A DNA stretch of 64,000 bases from Janthinobacterium sp. B9-8 (GTDB lineage Bacteria > Pseudomonadota > Gammaproteobacteria > Burkholderiales > Chitinibacteraceae): NCBI RefSeq assembly GCF_000969645.2, contig NZ_CP014222.1, positions 3,971,740 through 4,035,739 of the forward strand. The letters are read 5' to 3'. Below are positions 27,301-36,023 of the stretch, piece after piece. The notes below the pieces were generated by a model that saw only the letters and a program-made list of their open reading frames with translations, was not told the origin of the DNA and made no database searches. Every line of letters starts with the position of its first letter. Position 1 is the first letter of the stretch. Position numbers and translations under genes: made by a program.

Positions 27301-27893
27301 GCGATGGTTTGAGTTGCAAACCAGCCCTTTATTTCTTTAATGGTTTTTTTCTCGTTTTCACTTAATGTGATAGATTTAATTTTCTCTGAATCTTTAACTA
27401 GTATGGAATTATTGTATAAGCCTGATGGGTCGTATTGAGTTAGTTGTGGATATGGTGCACGGTAAGTAAGACCAAACATCTGATGGAGAACGACTGCATT
27501 TGGCCATGCTAGTTTAGCGTATGGAGCATGTGATTCATGAATAATTACTGCATCTGGAATAAAATCGCCAGTAATTTTCCTAAGTAAATGGGCAATGTCA
27601 TTAAGTTGTTCTTCAGAATAGGCTTTATTATACCAATTTTCACTTAAACTATCCGAATTAAGTATATTGTCAACTTGCTTTGCAGAAACAACATGCGTTT
27701 TGAAATTATGAACAATTTTGTTATTTTCAGAGGCTAATGAATCTGCTGTTTCTTCAGCAATTAACAGTCTGCACTCAATATCAGGTATCGCATTGACCAT
27801 ATTGTTCATTTGGAAAATGTAGTCCTTGACGGACCCATTTCTAAAATCACTAGATAATTCTGGTTTTAATTCAGTTAAGAATAAAATATTCAT
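24342..27893 (-). CDS. Large multidomain capsule protein: KpsC/S-like transferase region fused to a HAD-like (COG5610-type) region
   Basis: An 1183-aa cytosolic protein occupying the serotype-specific slot of the capsule operon. Residues about 150-360 resemble a GT-B capsule transferase: LDEVLSK-like helices, then DAIVTVSSSLAYQAMFFDIPVISAG, close to the VVVNSTVGLSAL...GxPxI strand of KpsS. Residues about 445-660 are HAD-like, with motif I ISWDLFDTLVQRP and motif IV LLHIGDNNRADGEMA. Residues about 700-1180 hold segments such as AYFLARDAYLPMRVYEIL, YLYCSRRSAV and ALIDIGYSGTMQRKM that accompany such HAD regions in polysaccharide loci. The DNA is much more AT-rich than its neighbours, suggesting transfer. 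It may be the capsule polymerase or an assembly enzyme; the substrate cannot be read. Confidence 0.75.
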   Translation of the reverse strand: MNILFLTELKPELSSDFRNGSVKDYIFQMNNMVNAIPDIECRLLIAEETADSLASENNKIVHNFKTHVVSAKQVDNILNSDSLSENWYNKAYSEEQLNDIAHLLRKITGDFIPDAVIIHESHAPYAKLAWPNAVVLHQMFGLTYRAPYPQLTQYDPSGLYNNSILVKDSEKIKSITLSENEKKTIKEIKGWFATQTIAHDPLWLNIEPWQHRFDKLILCPLQVDGYYAFDACSEYNSQLEFLEDVLSKTPKNWGVVVTEHLAYTELLTSPVLARLKREYSNLVYLPESKKVPNASQALLVHMDAIVTVSSSLAYQAMFFDIPVISAGKSHINAFSTCSLENIENTFKDHNGEIFLPVLFFLLTRLHHVRKTVIDNGAAHYSLISTIVNNVRNGCIGIDALPVQKNLDEVFKDLKNNSQWKIWSRELENKQIKTTPNPALLNICFADAISWDLFDTLVQRPFIQPHELFQAIEPIVRKITKNIYIPFHHLRREAERLARSEHNHRIEITFDEIYHQFERISGLEPHIVSQIKETEIKAELNFIQPKNGMLRTWRMAGCFGKPRSIITDIYFSQEIIEEILRKNGLTNYDILLVSSELRIRKEDGTMYPHYLSQVRRQFPKSETLLHIGDNNRADGEMASRHGIKTLIIPKSIDLLKQTALGKMYAAPLASLNAMSSAVIGLTANRFFSSPNTGYNKESAVDANLFDFGYAMLGPFVVGYTQWVQRRLKALKADNAYFLARDAYLPMRVYEILKDDNDGLPEAQYLYCSRRSAVVPALAGNPSAVKEIATLNFGTMPLNELLSSRFGLSASDLSAEKLIDLGLRADGKSKVSYPRDIPLVNKVINAFMPEIENQSQKEKKTYLRYLSEIGITDPNMKSALIDIGYSGTMQRKMTELTGINYHGLYVLTHDYVIHTFKDETFEGWLASFDNQRSSIRHDTNNYIPLLESLLSSEEASLVCYEENNKGDLIANFLEVSNEKDRVAFIRQLHQGALQFAKDWKSTFGSLDKDAFELSPAISSYPLLQTSRTPNEHDMQIFQGLILENLFAGAEFNVISDPSPYLDKSGKLNRQIYERLISESKWKEGAIAAYKKYLIQTNVVADRITSTTTAPEITINHSAKPTINKNSSLTNKEKRRIKLIERPDRFFADSQHVILRPLQHLFGKNATGAVMHKLLLSIISNKKYIH

Positions 27894-27918
27894 TTTTATA
27901 TATTGCCTTTTGATTTAA

Positions 27919-29631
27919 TTACAAGCCAAATACTACTTTTGCACCAACTGCTATCTGATAAATAATCTGTGTCATATCTTTCCAAATCTGCCTTGATTTC
28001 ACGTCGATTTTTGGCAGTACCAGAATCTCGTCGCCAGATTGAATGGCGATTTTGCTTTTGGCGGAGCCAAAGATGCCGGTTTCGCTGCTGGCTTCGTTAA
28101 AGCTGCCATCTCGGCGGGCGACGATGATGCGGGCTACGTCGGTGTTTTGGGTGTAGCCACCGGCACGGTTGATGTAATCGTCTAGCTGTAGTGTTTGGTC
28201 GAAAGCCACAGCGTTGGGGAAGAGCACTTCGCCGCTGACCAGTACTAGGCCGTCTTTGATGGGCACGCGTAATACGTCGCCGTTTTCTAGTAGTAGCTGA
28301 TCACGGCTGCTGGCTTGGGCGATGACAACTTGGCCACTTGGTTCGATTTTTTTAGCGCGTTCTACCCATTGCAAGATCTGCTCTGATTCTTCTTTACGCA
28401 GACGGGCTTCATCGCTGGTGCCTGATCGGGCGGTGAGGGCGGCGGCTTCTAATGATCGCAGCGAGGTATCGAGCATTTGTTTTTGCCGGACTTTTACGCT
28501 TTGGCGAAATAGCTGCAGGTTGGCTTGATCGGAATGATCGGTGTATTGGATTTGCGCTAGCAGCTGGCTCATGCGTGTGCCGTAGGGCAGTACGTATTCT
28601 TGGGCGCTGTTGTGCTCACCCTCTACCCGCACGGTGATGCTGCCGGGTTTTTTATCGGCGGTGAATTCCAGTTCGTCGCCATTTTGTAGCACCACGCTGG
28701 CGGCATCGCCTAGTGGGTAGTATTCGATATTTTTGATGCTACCGGTGTTGCGAATCACGCGCACATGGGTGGCGGCGGCGTTGGGCTTGGTAATTTTGAT
28801 CAGGTCGGCAACGGTGCGTGTCTGATCGCTAAATTCAAAGCGTTTGGCATTGGCGGCTAGGCCGCTTACTTTTACGCTGCGTTGACGTGGCGCTACAAAA
28901 ATAACGTCGCCATCGCTCAGTTGAATCAGCGGCATGGTGCCGTTTAGTAAGAAGTCGTAAAGATTGGCGCTGGCACGGATGGTTTGGCCGCGCTTTACTT
29001 GCACGTTTAGGAATGAACCGCGCTCCGCATCTATCCCACCTGCTTGGTCTAGATAGTGCAGCAGGCTGTCCATGCTGGTGCCGCTATAGAGGCCTGGGCG
29101 GTTTACAAAGCCGCTGACAAATACGCGCACGGGTTGGGCTGCGGCTAGGCTGGCGTAGCTGTTTACATTGCTGCGAAAAGTGCGGGCAACGGCGGCTTCA
29201 ACAATGCGTTGTAAATCTTGATTACGCACGCCCAAGACGGTGACGGGGCCAACATGGGGCAGAAAAATATTGCCCTTGGGGTCTACTGTCAGCTTGGTAT
29301 CAAAATCAAACGCGCCCCACAGGCGAATCTGGATTTTGTCACTCACAGCTACGGCGTAATCAGGGTTGAATTGCGTCGCGCCTGCGCGGGCAAATGCGCC
29401 GGTAAACAGGTTGGCACCAAACACATCACTTTTTAGATTGGTGCTGTAATCATAGCTCTGAGGTGGCTCTGCCGAGGGCTGTTCATCTGCCGGGGAGGCA
29501 AGTCTGGCAAGTTGTTGCTCTTGCTTTGCTGTCTGCTTTTGAACGGCGCTTATTTCAAACGGGCTGGCGGCCATAGCGGGTGCGGCGCAAAGTAGTGCCA
29601 GCATGCTGATTAGGGCGGAGGCGATTTTCAT
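27919..29631 (-). CDS. kpsD: Capsule export outer-membrane/periplasmic protein KpsD (polysaccharide export family)
   Basis: KpsD (OPX family) works with KpsE to carry polysaccharide from the ABC transporter across the periplasm and outer membrane. The 570-aa product has a signal peptide (MKIASALISMLALLCAAPAMA). Next comes a polysaccharide-export domain (about 100-190, with DKIQIRLWGAFDFDTKLTVD and GNIFLPHVGPVTV) and then several SLBB-type beta-grasp segments (VRVFVSGFVNRPGLY, GLVLVSGEVLFPNAVAF). I chose the ATG at 29631: AAGGA lies 8 nt upstream inside the end of kpsE, and it starts the signal peptide; the frame is open 51 nt further. The 4-nt gap to kpsE implies coupling. Confidence 0.94.
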   Translation of the reverse strand: MKIASALISMLALLCAAPAMAASPFEISAVQKQTAKQEQQLARLASPADEQPSAEPPQSYDYSTNLKSDVFGANLFTGAFARAGATQFNPDYAVAVSDKIQIRLWGAFDFDTKLTVDPKGNIFLPHVGPVTVLGVRNQDLQRIVEAAVARTFRSNVNSYASLAAAQPVRVFVSGFVNRPGLYSGTSMDSLLHYLDQAGGIDAERGSFLNVQVKRGQTIRASANLYDFLLNGTMPLIQLSDGDVIFVAPRQRSVKVSGLAANAKRFEFSDQTRTVADLIKITKPNAAATHVRVIRNTGSIKNIEYYPLGDAASVVLQNGDELEFTADKKPGSITVRVEGEHNSAQEYVLPYGTRMSQLLAQIQYTDHSDQANLQLFRQSVKVRQKQMLDTSLRSLEAAALTARSGTSDEARLRKEESEQILQWVERAKKIEPSGQVVIAQASSRDQLLLENGDVLRVPIKDGLVLVSGEVLFPNAVAFDQTLQLDDYINRAGGYTQNTDVARIIVARRDGSFNEASSETGIFGSAKSKIAIQSGDEILVLPKIDVKSRQIWKDMTQIIYQIAVGAKVVFGL

Positions 29632-29635
29632 GGGG

Positions 29636-30787
29636 TCAGTCCTTATGGTCGCGAATAATGGCGGCCAGCAGCTGCGCCACACCTGCTATAAGCATAATGA
29701 CGAGCATAAATACCAGCGTGTTGTAATAGCGGCGTGGTTCTAGTGGGTATTCGGGCTGGCTTGGGGTTTGAATTACCGATACTTTTTTGATCATGCGGGT
29801 AGCTTCGATATGGCCTTTTTCCAGCGCAACCAGTGCTACTTTGTAAACGTCTTGGGCAAAGGCAGCCTGCATTTCCAGGCGCTGAAATTCTTCTACCGTG
29901 CGGTTAAGTGGCTTGCCTGTGGGCGAGGTCAGCTTGGCCTGCTCTTGGGCGAGCTGCTTATTGATGGCTTCAATTTGCTGATTTAGCTGAATAATGCTGC
30001 TGTGGTCTTGCACTAAATAGGATTGTAGTGCGCTACGTTGGGTTTCTAGTTCGGTGCGTTGTGCTTCTAGTTTAGCCACGATGCCGACAATGTTTTCTGC
30101 TGCGGCTTGTGGGGAAACAAGGCCCTGTTTGTTTTGGTAGCTTAATACCGCTTGGCGCGCTTTGATGGAGCGCTCGTTCATGGTAATCACTTGTTTTTCT
30201 AGAAATTCAACCTGCGTTTTACCTAGGCTATGTGCTATTGCATTCATAAATAGTTCACCTTCTTGCACCAGCAAGGTGGTGATGGCTTGGGCCATTTTTG
30301 AGTCATAGCCTTGGGCTTTGATAATCAGCACGCCGGTGTAGTCGTCAAATTCCACGCTCACACGGGATAGGTAATAGTTATAAAAATGCTCTATAGAGTT
30401 ATCCGAGGACCACATGCGGGATAGCAGGTCGTGATGGCTATCGCTGTAGTGGGCGCGTAGATTTAAGCGGGTATCGAGCTTTTTAAGCATGTCGATAGAG
30501 AGCAGATGATCGCGTAGCAGCAGCTGATCGGCGCGGTTGCCGCCAGATCCTCCCAGTAAGCTAGAGAAATCCATCGCTTGGCCACCGGCCACGTCAGTAC
30601 GTTGAATAATTACATGTGCGGTAGATACATAGCGATCTGATGCAAGGGTCAGCCAGTAAAAGGCCGATAGCACAAATGCAAATAGGGCGATGGTAAAAAT
30701 CAGGTTGCGCTTGAGCTGCGGCGACCATTTTCGGCGGTTTCTGGCCCATGTTTTAGCGACACGGCCATTTCTAAATTTTTTAATCAT
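29636..30787 (-). CDS. kpsE: Capsule export inner-membrane protein KpsE (polysaccharide co-polymerase family)
   Basis: KpsE bridges the ABC transporter and KpsD. The 383-aa product has an N-terminal membrane helix (about 30-50, FTIALFAFVLSAFYWLTLA) and a large periplasmic part with a long coiled coil (about 190-300, many Gln/Glu/Leu). A second membrane helix lies near the C-terminus (about 355-375), after the SQPEYPLEPRRYYNTL motif common to this family. No tyrosine-kinase domain is present, as expected for group 2 systems. It overlaps kpsT by 4 nt. Confidence 0.94.
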   Translation of the reverse strand: MIKKFRNGRVAKTWARNRRKWSPQLKRNLIFTIALFAFVLSAFYWLTLASDRYVSTAHVIIQRTDVAGGQAMDFSSLLGGSGGNRADQLLLRDHLLSIDMLKKLDTRLNLRAHYSDSHHDLLSRMWSSDNSIEHFYNYYLSRVSVEFDDYTGVLIIKAQGYDSKMAQAITTLLVQEGELFMNAIAHSLGKTQVEFLEKQVITMNERSIKARQAVLSYQNKQGLVSPQAAAENIVGIVAKLEAQRTELETQRSALQSYLVQDHSSIIQLNQQIEAINKQLAQEQAKLTSPTGKPLNRTVEEFQRLEMQAAFAQDVYKVALVALEKGHIEATRMIKKVSVIQTPSQPEYPLEPRRYYNTLVFMLVIMLIAGVAQLLAAIIRDHKD

Positions 30788-31449
30788 TTCTTTAATGTGT
30801 CTTTATATGCTTTTAGCGCGTCGTCAATCTGGTCAAACCAGTGCGCCTTGCCGTCGTGAATCCAAATGCCTGCGGAGCAAAATTGCTTTAGTGTGGTCTC
30901 GCCATGCGCCACCATAATCAGCCCAGCTTTGTCGGCTAGATTTTTAAAGGCGGCAGCGGCTTTATCGCGAAATGCGGCATCGCCAACCGAGGTCACTTCG
31001 TCGGAGATATACACGTCGAAATCAAAAGCTAAAGACATAGCAAATTGCAGCCTTGCTTTCATGCCCGATGAATAGCTTTTGACGGGGTGATCAAAGGCGT
31101 CGCCAATTTCGGCAAAATCTTGAATAAAAGCCAGCCGGTCGGGGATATCGTCTTCGTGGCCGTGAATGCGGCAGACAAATTTGGAGTTTTGCCGGCCAGT
31201 TAAGGATCCTTGCAAGCCTCCGCCAAAGCCCATCGGCCAAGACACTTTGCACTGGCGCTCTACGCTGCCTTTATTGGGGTGATCGACACCTGCCACAATC
31301 TGTAAGAGGGTGGATTTACCCGCGCCATTCGCGCCAATCAGCCCGACATTTAGCTTGGGTGGAATCGTAAAATTAACGCCTTGCAATACCCATTTGCCGG
31401 GGCCGTGATCGGTGAGGTAACGCTTATGCACATCTCGGGCAATAATCAT
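30784..31449 (-). CDS. kpsT: Capsule ABC transporter ATPase KpsT
   Basis: The nucleotide-binding subunit that powers capsule export with KpsM. The 221-aa product has Walker A GANGAGKST at residues 39-47, the signature segment KSYSSGMKARLQFAMSLAF and the downstream acidic DVYISDEVTSVGD, the variant Walker B of this subfamily. An H-loop follows in LIMVAHGETTLK. Its start overlaps the kpsM stop by 4 nt. Confidence 0.96.
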   Translation of the reverse strand: MIIARDVHKRYLTDHGPGKWVLQGVNFTIPPKLNVGLIGANGAGKSTLLQIVAGVDHPNKGSVERQCKVSWPMGFGGGLQGSLTGRQNSKFVCRIHGHEDDIPDRLAFIQDFAEIGDAFDHPVKSYSSGMKARLQFAMSLAFDFDVYISDEVTSVGDAAFRDKAAAAFKNLADKAGLIMVAHGETTLKQFCSAGIWIHDGKAHWFDQIDDALKAYKDTLKK

Positions 31450-32225
31450 TTAGTGGTCAGCCTTTGGGCGAAACGGCGGTGTAAAGCCAAGCCTAAAAAG
31501 ATGCTGACAAGGGCAAAGCTGTAGATATAAGTAATACTCAGCTCGGGTACGGGGTGGTAATTGCCTGCAAAACCAAGCCGTGCGGCCTCTAGGCCATGAG
31601 CTACAGGGTTGAGCAACAGCCAGTCGCGGTAGGGCTGCGGTACAGTAGCCATAGGGAACATCACGCCGGACATCATATATAGCGGCATCATGATTAAGCC
31701 GATGATCTTGCCAAGCTCTGGGATGAGCTCGCTGAAAATAGACGTTACCAAGCCAAAGCCTAAGCCAACTAGCCACAGTCCGAAAAAAGCTTCGAGTACC
31801 GCTAGAGGGTTACTAGGGGCAACGGGGTGATTAAACAGTGCGGCGCACATCAGCAAAATGCTGCTGATGAGAATCATCAGAAAGCCTTCTAGTGCGCCAC
31901 GCACCAGTACGGTATCAACCGGTTTTACTTGTCGGTAGGCAAAGAGGGCTTGATTAGCATTCACCGCATTCATGACTTGGGTGCTAGTACGGGTAAACAT
32001 AAAGTAGGCCAGCATGCCGACCATAATCCAGATGGTGGTATCGATGCCGCCGATATTGCTTACGCGAATGCCGGTAAAAATAAAAACCAGATATGCCACA
32101 TGAAACATCGGCTCGGCCAGCAGCCAAAACCAAGTGGCGCGGCCAGAAAATAAGCGGCTGACAGCTTCGCGTAGAAATAAGGCTTTCCAAACAGCCAAGG
32201 TGATGGCTGTGGCGCTGCGGGCCAT
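31446..32225 (-). CDS. kpsM: Capsule ABC transporter permease KpsM
   Basis: An ABC-2 type permease that forms the inner-membrane channel for lipid-linked capsule. About six hydrophobic spans follow an amphipathic N-terminus (KALFLREAVSRLFSGRATWFWLLAEP), typical of KpsM/CtrC. I chose the ATG at 32225 (MARSATAITL); a GTG at 32237 in the same frame is equally open and neither has a strong Shine-Dalgarno. First gene of the leftward capsule operon, preceded by about 1 kb of AT-rich DNA. Confidence 0.93.
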   Translation of the reverse strand: MARSATAITLAVWKALFLREAVSRLFSGRATWFWLLAEPMFHVAYLVFIFTGIRVSNIGGIDTTIWIMVGMLAYFMFTRTSTQVMNAVNANQALFAYRQVKPVDTVLVRGALEGFLMILISSILLMCAALFNHPVAPSNPLAVLEAFFGLWLVGLGFGLVTSIFSELIPELGKIIGLIMMPLYMMSGVMFPMATVPQPYRDWLLLNPVAHGLEAARLGFAGNYHPVPELSITYIYSFALVSIFLGLALHRRFAQRLTTK

Positions 32226-33232
32226 TTTATTTGGCACTCTGGTTTAGAGCGGGGGTAGAGGGGGCGGAGTTGAGCGAGCGTTGCTTATCGGCATAAAAGT
32301 CTGGCATGGCCAAATTCTTATGTTCAAGCAGCCCTGCTTGATAAGACGTTTTTATTTTTTTAATTGATTGATACATCTAATTAGCCAAATTAATGAGTTG
32401 TTTAGCCTCACTAAATGATCAACTAGCTTTTTGATGTAAGTGAGAAAGAGGTGTTAAAGCGTGTAGAGTAATTTGAATGTCATTTTTGTATGACATTTGC
32501 GTTAATCTTTTATTACATTGACGCTGAATGTAAACACTCTGAATTAACGTGTCAATAATAGGAGTCGTTATCATCGGTGTTAGTTTTATCCATATAAAAA
32601 CACTTGTTTATGGTGTTGTTTTAATGTGTTTTATTTTTCGAGTATGATTATGTCGTGGTAATTTTTGTAAATATTTACAGTTTTTTTTGTTTGATTTAGC
32701 TCGATCTGAGTGTGATTTATGGTTTTTTGCTTTCAATATATCTTTTGTTGTTAGTAAGATTTTAGTCGATTATTTATATGCTTTTCACATTTTTATGGGC
32801 TGATTTCAGAGCATAAAAAGGCATAGTTTGTATTTACTCGATGTGGTTATTCATTTTTGTAAGTATTTTTAGTATGTCATTTTGTGGTTATTTGTTTGCT
32901 TTCAATAAAATTGCCAAACATTTGTTTTTGGTAATTTTATTTTATGATGAGTAAGTTTTAGTTTGATTGGTGCCGTGACTCGATAGCAAAGCTGCTTGAT
33001 ATTTTTAGTAAATACTTACGTATAAAGATTTTTTACTCTTATGTATGCGTAATCCCTCCCTCTTTCTGTGGTACCACGCTGCTCTGGTATAATCAGTAAA
33101 AGCTTCTTGAATGAATTGCCGGATGAAAAATCTGCTTGTGTGTCTCTGTATGCCATTGCTCGCAAAGCCGGTCATAAACAGGTTTTTGTCATTTTCTAGA
33201 AACATAAATGTAATATTATTAAGGTGATACTA
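32226..33232. promoter_or_regulatory. 1-kb AT-rich divergent regulatory region between kpsM and yggX
   Basis: No gene is supported. The stretch from about 32340 to 33050 is strongly AT-rich with many T-tracts and repeated TTTTTG/TTTTATG words, unlike the flanks. It must contain the leftward capsule promoter and the rightward yggX promoter. I looked for the JUMPStart/ops element (core GGCGGTAG) upstream of kpsM and did not find it. The composition would suit H-NS-type silencing or intrinsic DNA bending (inferred). Confidence 0.55.
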
Positions 33233-33499
33233 ATGAGCCGCACTGTGAACTGTGTAAAGCTGGGCCGTGAAGCTGAGGGGATGGATTTTCCGCCGCTGCC
33301 GGGTGCTTTGGGTAAGAAGGTTTTCGAGAATGTGTCTAAAGAAGCATGGCAGGCTTGGATTAAGCATCAAACCATGTTGATCAATGAAAACCGTCTGAGT
33401 TTGGCTGATCCGCGCGCGCGGCAGTATTTGCAGCAGCAGTTAGAGAATTATTTCTTTGGCGATGGTGCAGAAATGCCCGCGGGCTTTGTGCCGCAATAA
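33233..33499 (+). CDS. yggX: Fe(2+)-trafficking protein YggX
   Basis: A small cytosolic protein that protects iron-sulfur clusters from oxidative damage. The 88-aa product contains the conserved early cysteine in MSRTVNCVKL, the GREAEGMDFPPLPG motif and the C-terminal LENYFFGDGAE. The ATG at 33233 follows AAGGTGAT. Single gene with its own terminator. Confidence 0.95.
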   Translation: MSRTVNCVKLGREAEGMDFPPLPGALGKKVFENVSKEAWQAWIKHQTMLINENRLSLADPRARQYLQQQLENYFFGDGAEMPAGFVPQ

Positions 33500-33510
33500 A
33501 AGTTAAGCAC

Positions 33511-33538
33511 AGGCCACTTATAGTGGCCTTTGTTTTTT
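33511..33538 (+). terminator. Intrinsic terminator of yggX
   Basis: A 7-bp stem AGGCCAC / GTGGCCT with a TTATA loop, followed by a T-rich tract (TTGTTTTTT). It starts 12 nt after the stop. Confidence 0.85.
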
Positions 33539-33750
33539 CTACAACCCCATTTATGCCCATTGCAAAACGGTGGTGTATTTAAGATTTACAACTCAATGCC
33601 ATGTGATTTTGCTGCTTTGTTTCAAGCCAGCGGCGATCAGGTTTTCTGCTGGCCTAAAGGCTACGTAGTGAACGGATCTGGGCATCTGGCAGGCTGAGTT
33701 GTGTTTCTTTTCATCCGTTTTTTGATGAGCTATTTATTCTGAGAAGAGTG

Positions 33751-35829
33751 ATGAGTTACAAACCTGCTGACAATCAATTAATGCTGAACCGTGAAATGGG
33801 GTTGTTAGAGTTTAATCGTCGGGTATTGGCCCAGGCGGAAGACGCAAGTAATCCTTTGTTGGAGCGTTTGAAGTTTCTGTGCATTGTGTCGTCCAATCTG
33901 GATGAGTTTTTTGAAGTGCGCGTGGCATGGCTTAAAGAAAATATGCGGCTTAATCCAACACGGCTGTTGCCGGAGGGTATGACGTCTTTACAGGCTTTTG
34001 AGCTGGTCACGCGTGAAGCGCACGATTTGGTTGATCGCCAATATAGTTTGTTGCTGGAAGTCATGTTCCCTGCCTTGGCTAAAGAGGGGATTCATTTTTT
34101 CCGTCGCAGCGTGTGGACAGATGAGCAGCGCGAGTGGGTTCGTGATTTTTTCTTTCGTGAGCTGATGCCGATTCTGACGCCGATCGGGCTTGATCCTTCG
34201 CATCCTTTCCCGCGTGTTTTAAATAAATCGCTTAATTTTATTGTTGAGCTGGAAGGCAACGACGCCTTTGGCCGTAGCTCGGGCATTGCGATTGTGCAAG
34301 CGCCGCGTATTTTGCCGCGATTTGTAAAAATGCCGACCGAGATTTCTGGTGTAGAGCATGGCTTTGTATTCTTGTCGTCGATTTTGCATGCGCATGTGGA
34401 TGAGCTGTTTTCAGGTATGCATGTGTTGGGCTGCTATCAGTTCCGTGTGACGCGTGATTCTGATTTATCGGTTGATGATGATGATCTGAAAGACTTGCGG
34501 GCCGCTTTAAAAGGCGAATTGTCGCAGCGCTCTTACGGCGATGCGGTGCGTTTAGAGCTAGCTGATAATTGCCCTAAGCATTTACAGGATTTCTTGCGTG
34601 ATCAGTTTGGCTTGCAAAATGCTGATTTATATCGGGTAAACGGGCCGGTCAATCTGGTGCGTCTGATGCAGGTGCCAGATCAGGTTGAGCGCTCTGATTT
34701 AAAGTTTGAGCCTTTTATTCCGGGGATTCCGCTAGAGCTACGCAAGCAGCCGGATATGTTTGCCGCGATTCGCCAAGGCGATATTTTATTGCACCACCCT
34801 TATCAAAGCTTTACACCCGTGATTGATTTGTTGCAGCAGGCAGCAAGAGATCCACAGGTGGTGGCGATTAAAATGACGGTTTATCGCACGGGTACGGAAT
34901 CCGCGTTGATGGAAGCCTTATGCGATGCAGCCGGGCGCGGTAAAGAAGTTACCGCCGTGGTGGAGTTGATGGCGCGCTTTGATGAAGAGGCGAATATCAA
35001 TTGGGCCGCTAAGCTGGAGCTGGCTGGCGTGCACGTGGTGTATGGCGTGTACGGCTATAAAACGCATGCCAAGATGCTGCTGATTGTGCGGCGCGAAGAA
35101 GGGCGTTTGCACCGCTATACTCACGTTGGCACGGGTAATTACCATCCGCGTACCACTAAGCTGTACACCGACTTTGGCTTGATGACCTGCAATGATGAAA
35201 TCGTTAGCGATGTGAATGATGTATTTATGCAGCTGACTGGCCTTGGTCTGGCGGGGGATCATCATCAGCTATGGCAGGCACCGTTTACTTTGCAGCCAAA
35301 TATTCTGAAGTACATTGATAAAGAAATTGCGCATGCAAAGGCGGGGCGTAAGTCGGTGATTATCGCCAAAATGAATGCTTTGCTAGAGCCTACAGTGATC
35401 GAAAAGCTGTATGAAGCATCGCAAGCTGGCGTGACGATTCATTTGATTGTGCGTGGCGTGTGCGCTTTACGGCCGGGTATTCCGGGCTTGTCAGACAATA
35501 TTCGTGTGCGCTCTATTGTGGGCCGTTTATTAGAGCATCACCGTGTATTCTATTTTTATAATGATGGTGCCGAAGACGTTTACTTATCGTCTGCCGATTG
35601 GATGGGGCGTAATTTATTCCGCCGTATCGAAATCGCTTTCCCAATTTTGAATGCAAAAATCAAACGCCGTGTGATTCGTGAAAGCTTGCGCCCAAGCTTG
35701 GTGGATAACACTCAGGCGTGGGAAATGCAATCTGATGGCCGTTATCGCCGTAAGACGGCGCGGGGTGGTAAATCGCGTTCTTCACAAATGACGCTGTTAG
35801 CAGAGCTAACGGTGAAGCCACGCGGTTGA
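33751..35829 (+). CDS. ppk1: Polyphosphate kinase 1
   Basis: PPK1 reversibly polymerises the gamma-phosphate of ATP into polyphosphate. The 692-aa product has the N-terminal helical domain (NREMGLLEFNRRVLAQA, SSNLDEFFEVRV) and the middle head domain, then two phospholipase-D-like catalytic lobes. The histidine motif THVGTGNYHPRTTKLYTDFG starts near residue 457 and holds the phosphorylated His. I chose the ATG at 33751 over the adjacent GTG at 33748. The nearby sixA-like phosphatase is a frequent neighbour of ppk. Confidence 0.96.
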   Translation: MSYKPADNQLMLNREMGLLEFNRRVLAQAEDASNPLLERLKFLCIVSSNLDEFFEVRVAWLKENMRLNPTRLLPEGMTSLQAFELVTREAHDLVDRQYSLLLEVMFPALAKEGIHFFRRSVWTDEQREWVRDFFFRELMPILTPIGLDPSHPFPRVLNKSLNFIVELEGNDAFGRSSGIAIVQAPRILPRFVKMPTEISGVEHGFVFLSSILHAHVDELFSGMHVLGCYQFRVTRDSDLSVDDDDLKDLRAALKGELSQRSYGDAVRLELADNCPKHLQDFLRDQFGLQNADLYRVNGPVNLVRLMQVPDQVERSDLKFEPFIPGIPLELRKQPDMFAAIRQGDILLHHPYQSFTPVIDLLQQAARDPQVVAIKMTVYRTGTESALMEALCDAAGRGKEVTAVVELMARFDEEANINWAAKLELAGVHVVYGVYGYKTHAKMLLIVRREEGRLHRYTHVGTGNYHPRTTKLYTDFGLMTCNDEIVSDVNDVFMQLTGLGLAGDHHQLWQAPFTLQPNILKYIDKEIAHAKAGRKSVIIAKMNALLEPTVIEKLYEASQAGVTIHLIVRGVCALRPGIPGLSDNIRVRSIVGRLLEHHRVFYFYNDGAEDVYLSSADWMGRNLFRRIEIAFPILNAKIKRRVIRESLRPSLVDNTQAWEMQSDGRYRRKTARGGKSRSSQMTLLAELTVKPRG

Positions 35830-36023
35830 TTGGTTTCGTTTTTTGAAAGCTGCTTTTCGCTATGTGCAAATAAGCCCCTGGGGTGGATCTGCTTAGTTGC
35901 AATGCCAATATCGTTGCGGTTTGTAATTTGTTTTTTGTTGGGTTACAGCCGTGATTTCCTATTGAGTATAAAGCTTAGCCTGATCTCACCTTAGCCATGC
36001 TAAATCATGCAAGGAGGGTGATT

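Noticed and set aside
32226..32420. JUMPStart/ops element before the capsule operon
   Set aside because: No GGCGGTAGCGT-like core was found on the minus strand upstream of kpsM.
33005..33205. 66-codon minus-strand frame upstream of yggX
   Set aside because: No ribosome site, no recognisable motif, and it lies in an AT-rich regulatory stretch.
33596..33697. 33-codon plus-strand frame between yggX and ppk1
   Set aside because: No Shine-Dalgarno sequence, no terminator or promoter of its own and no recognisable product. Too short to support.
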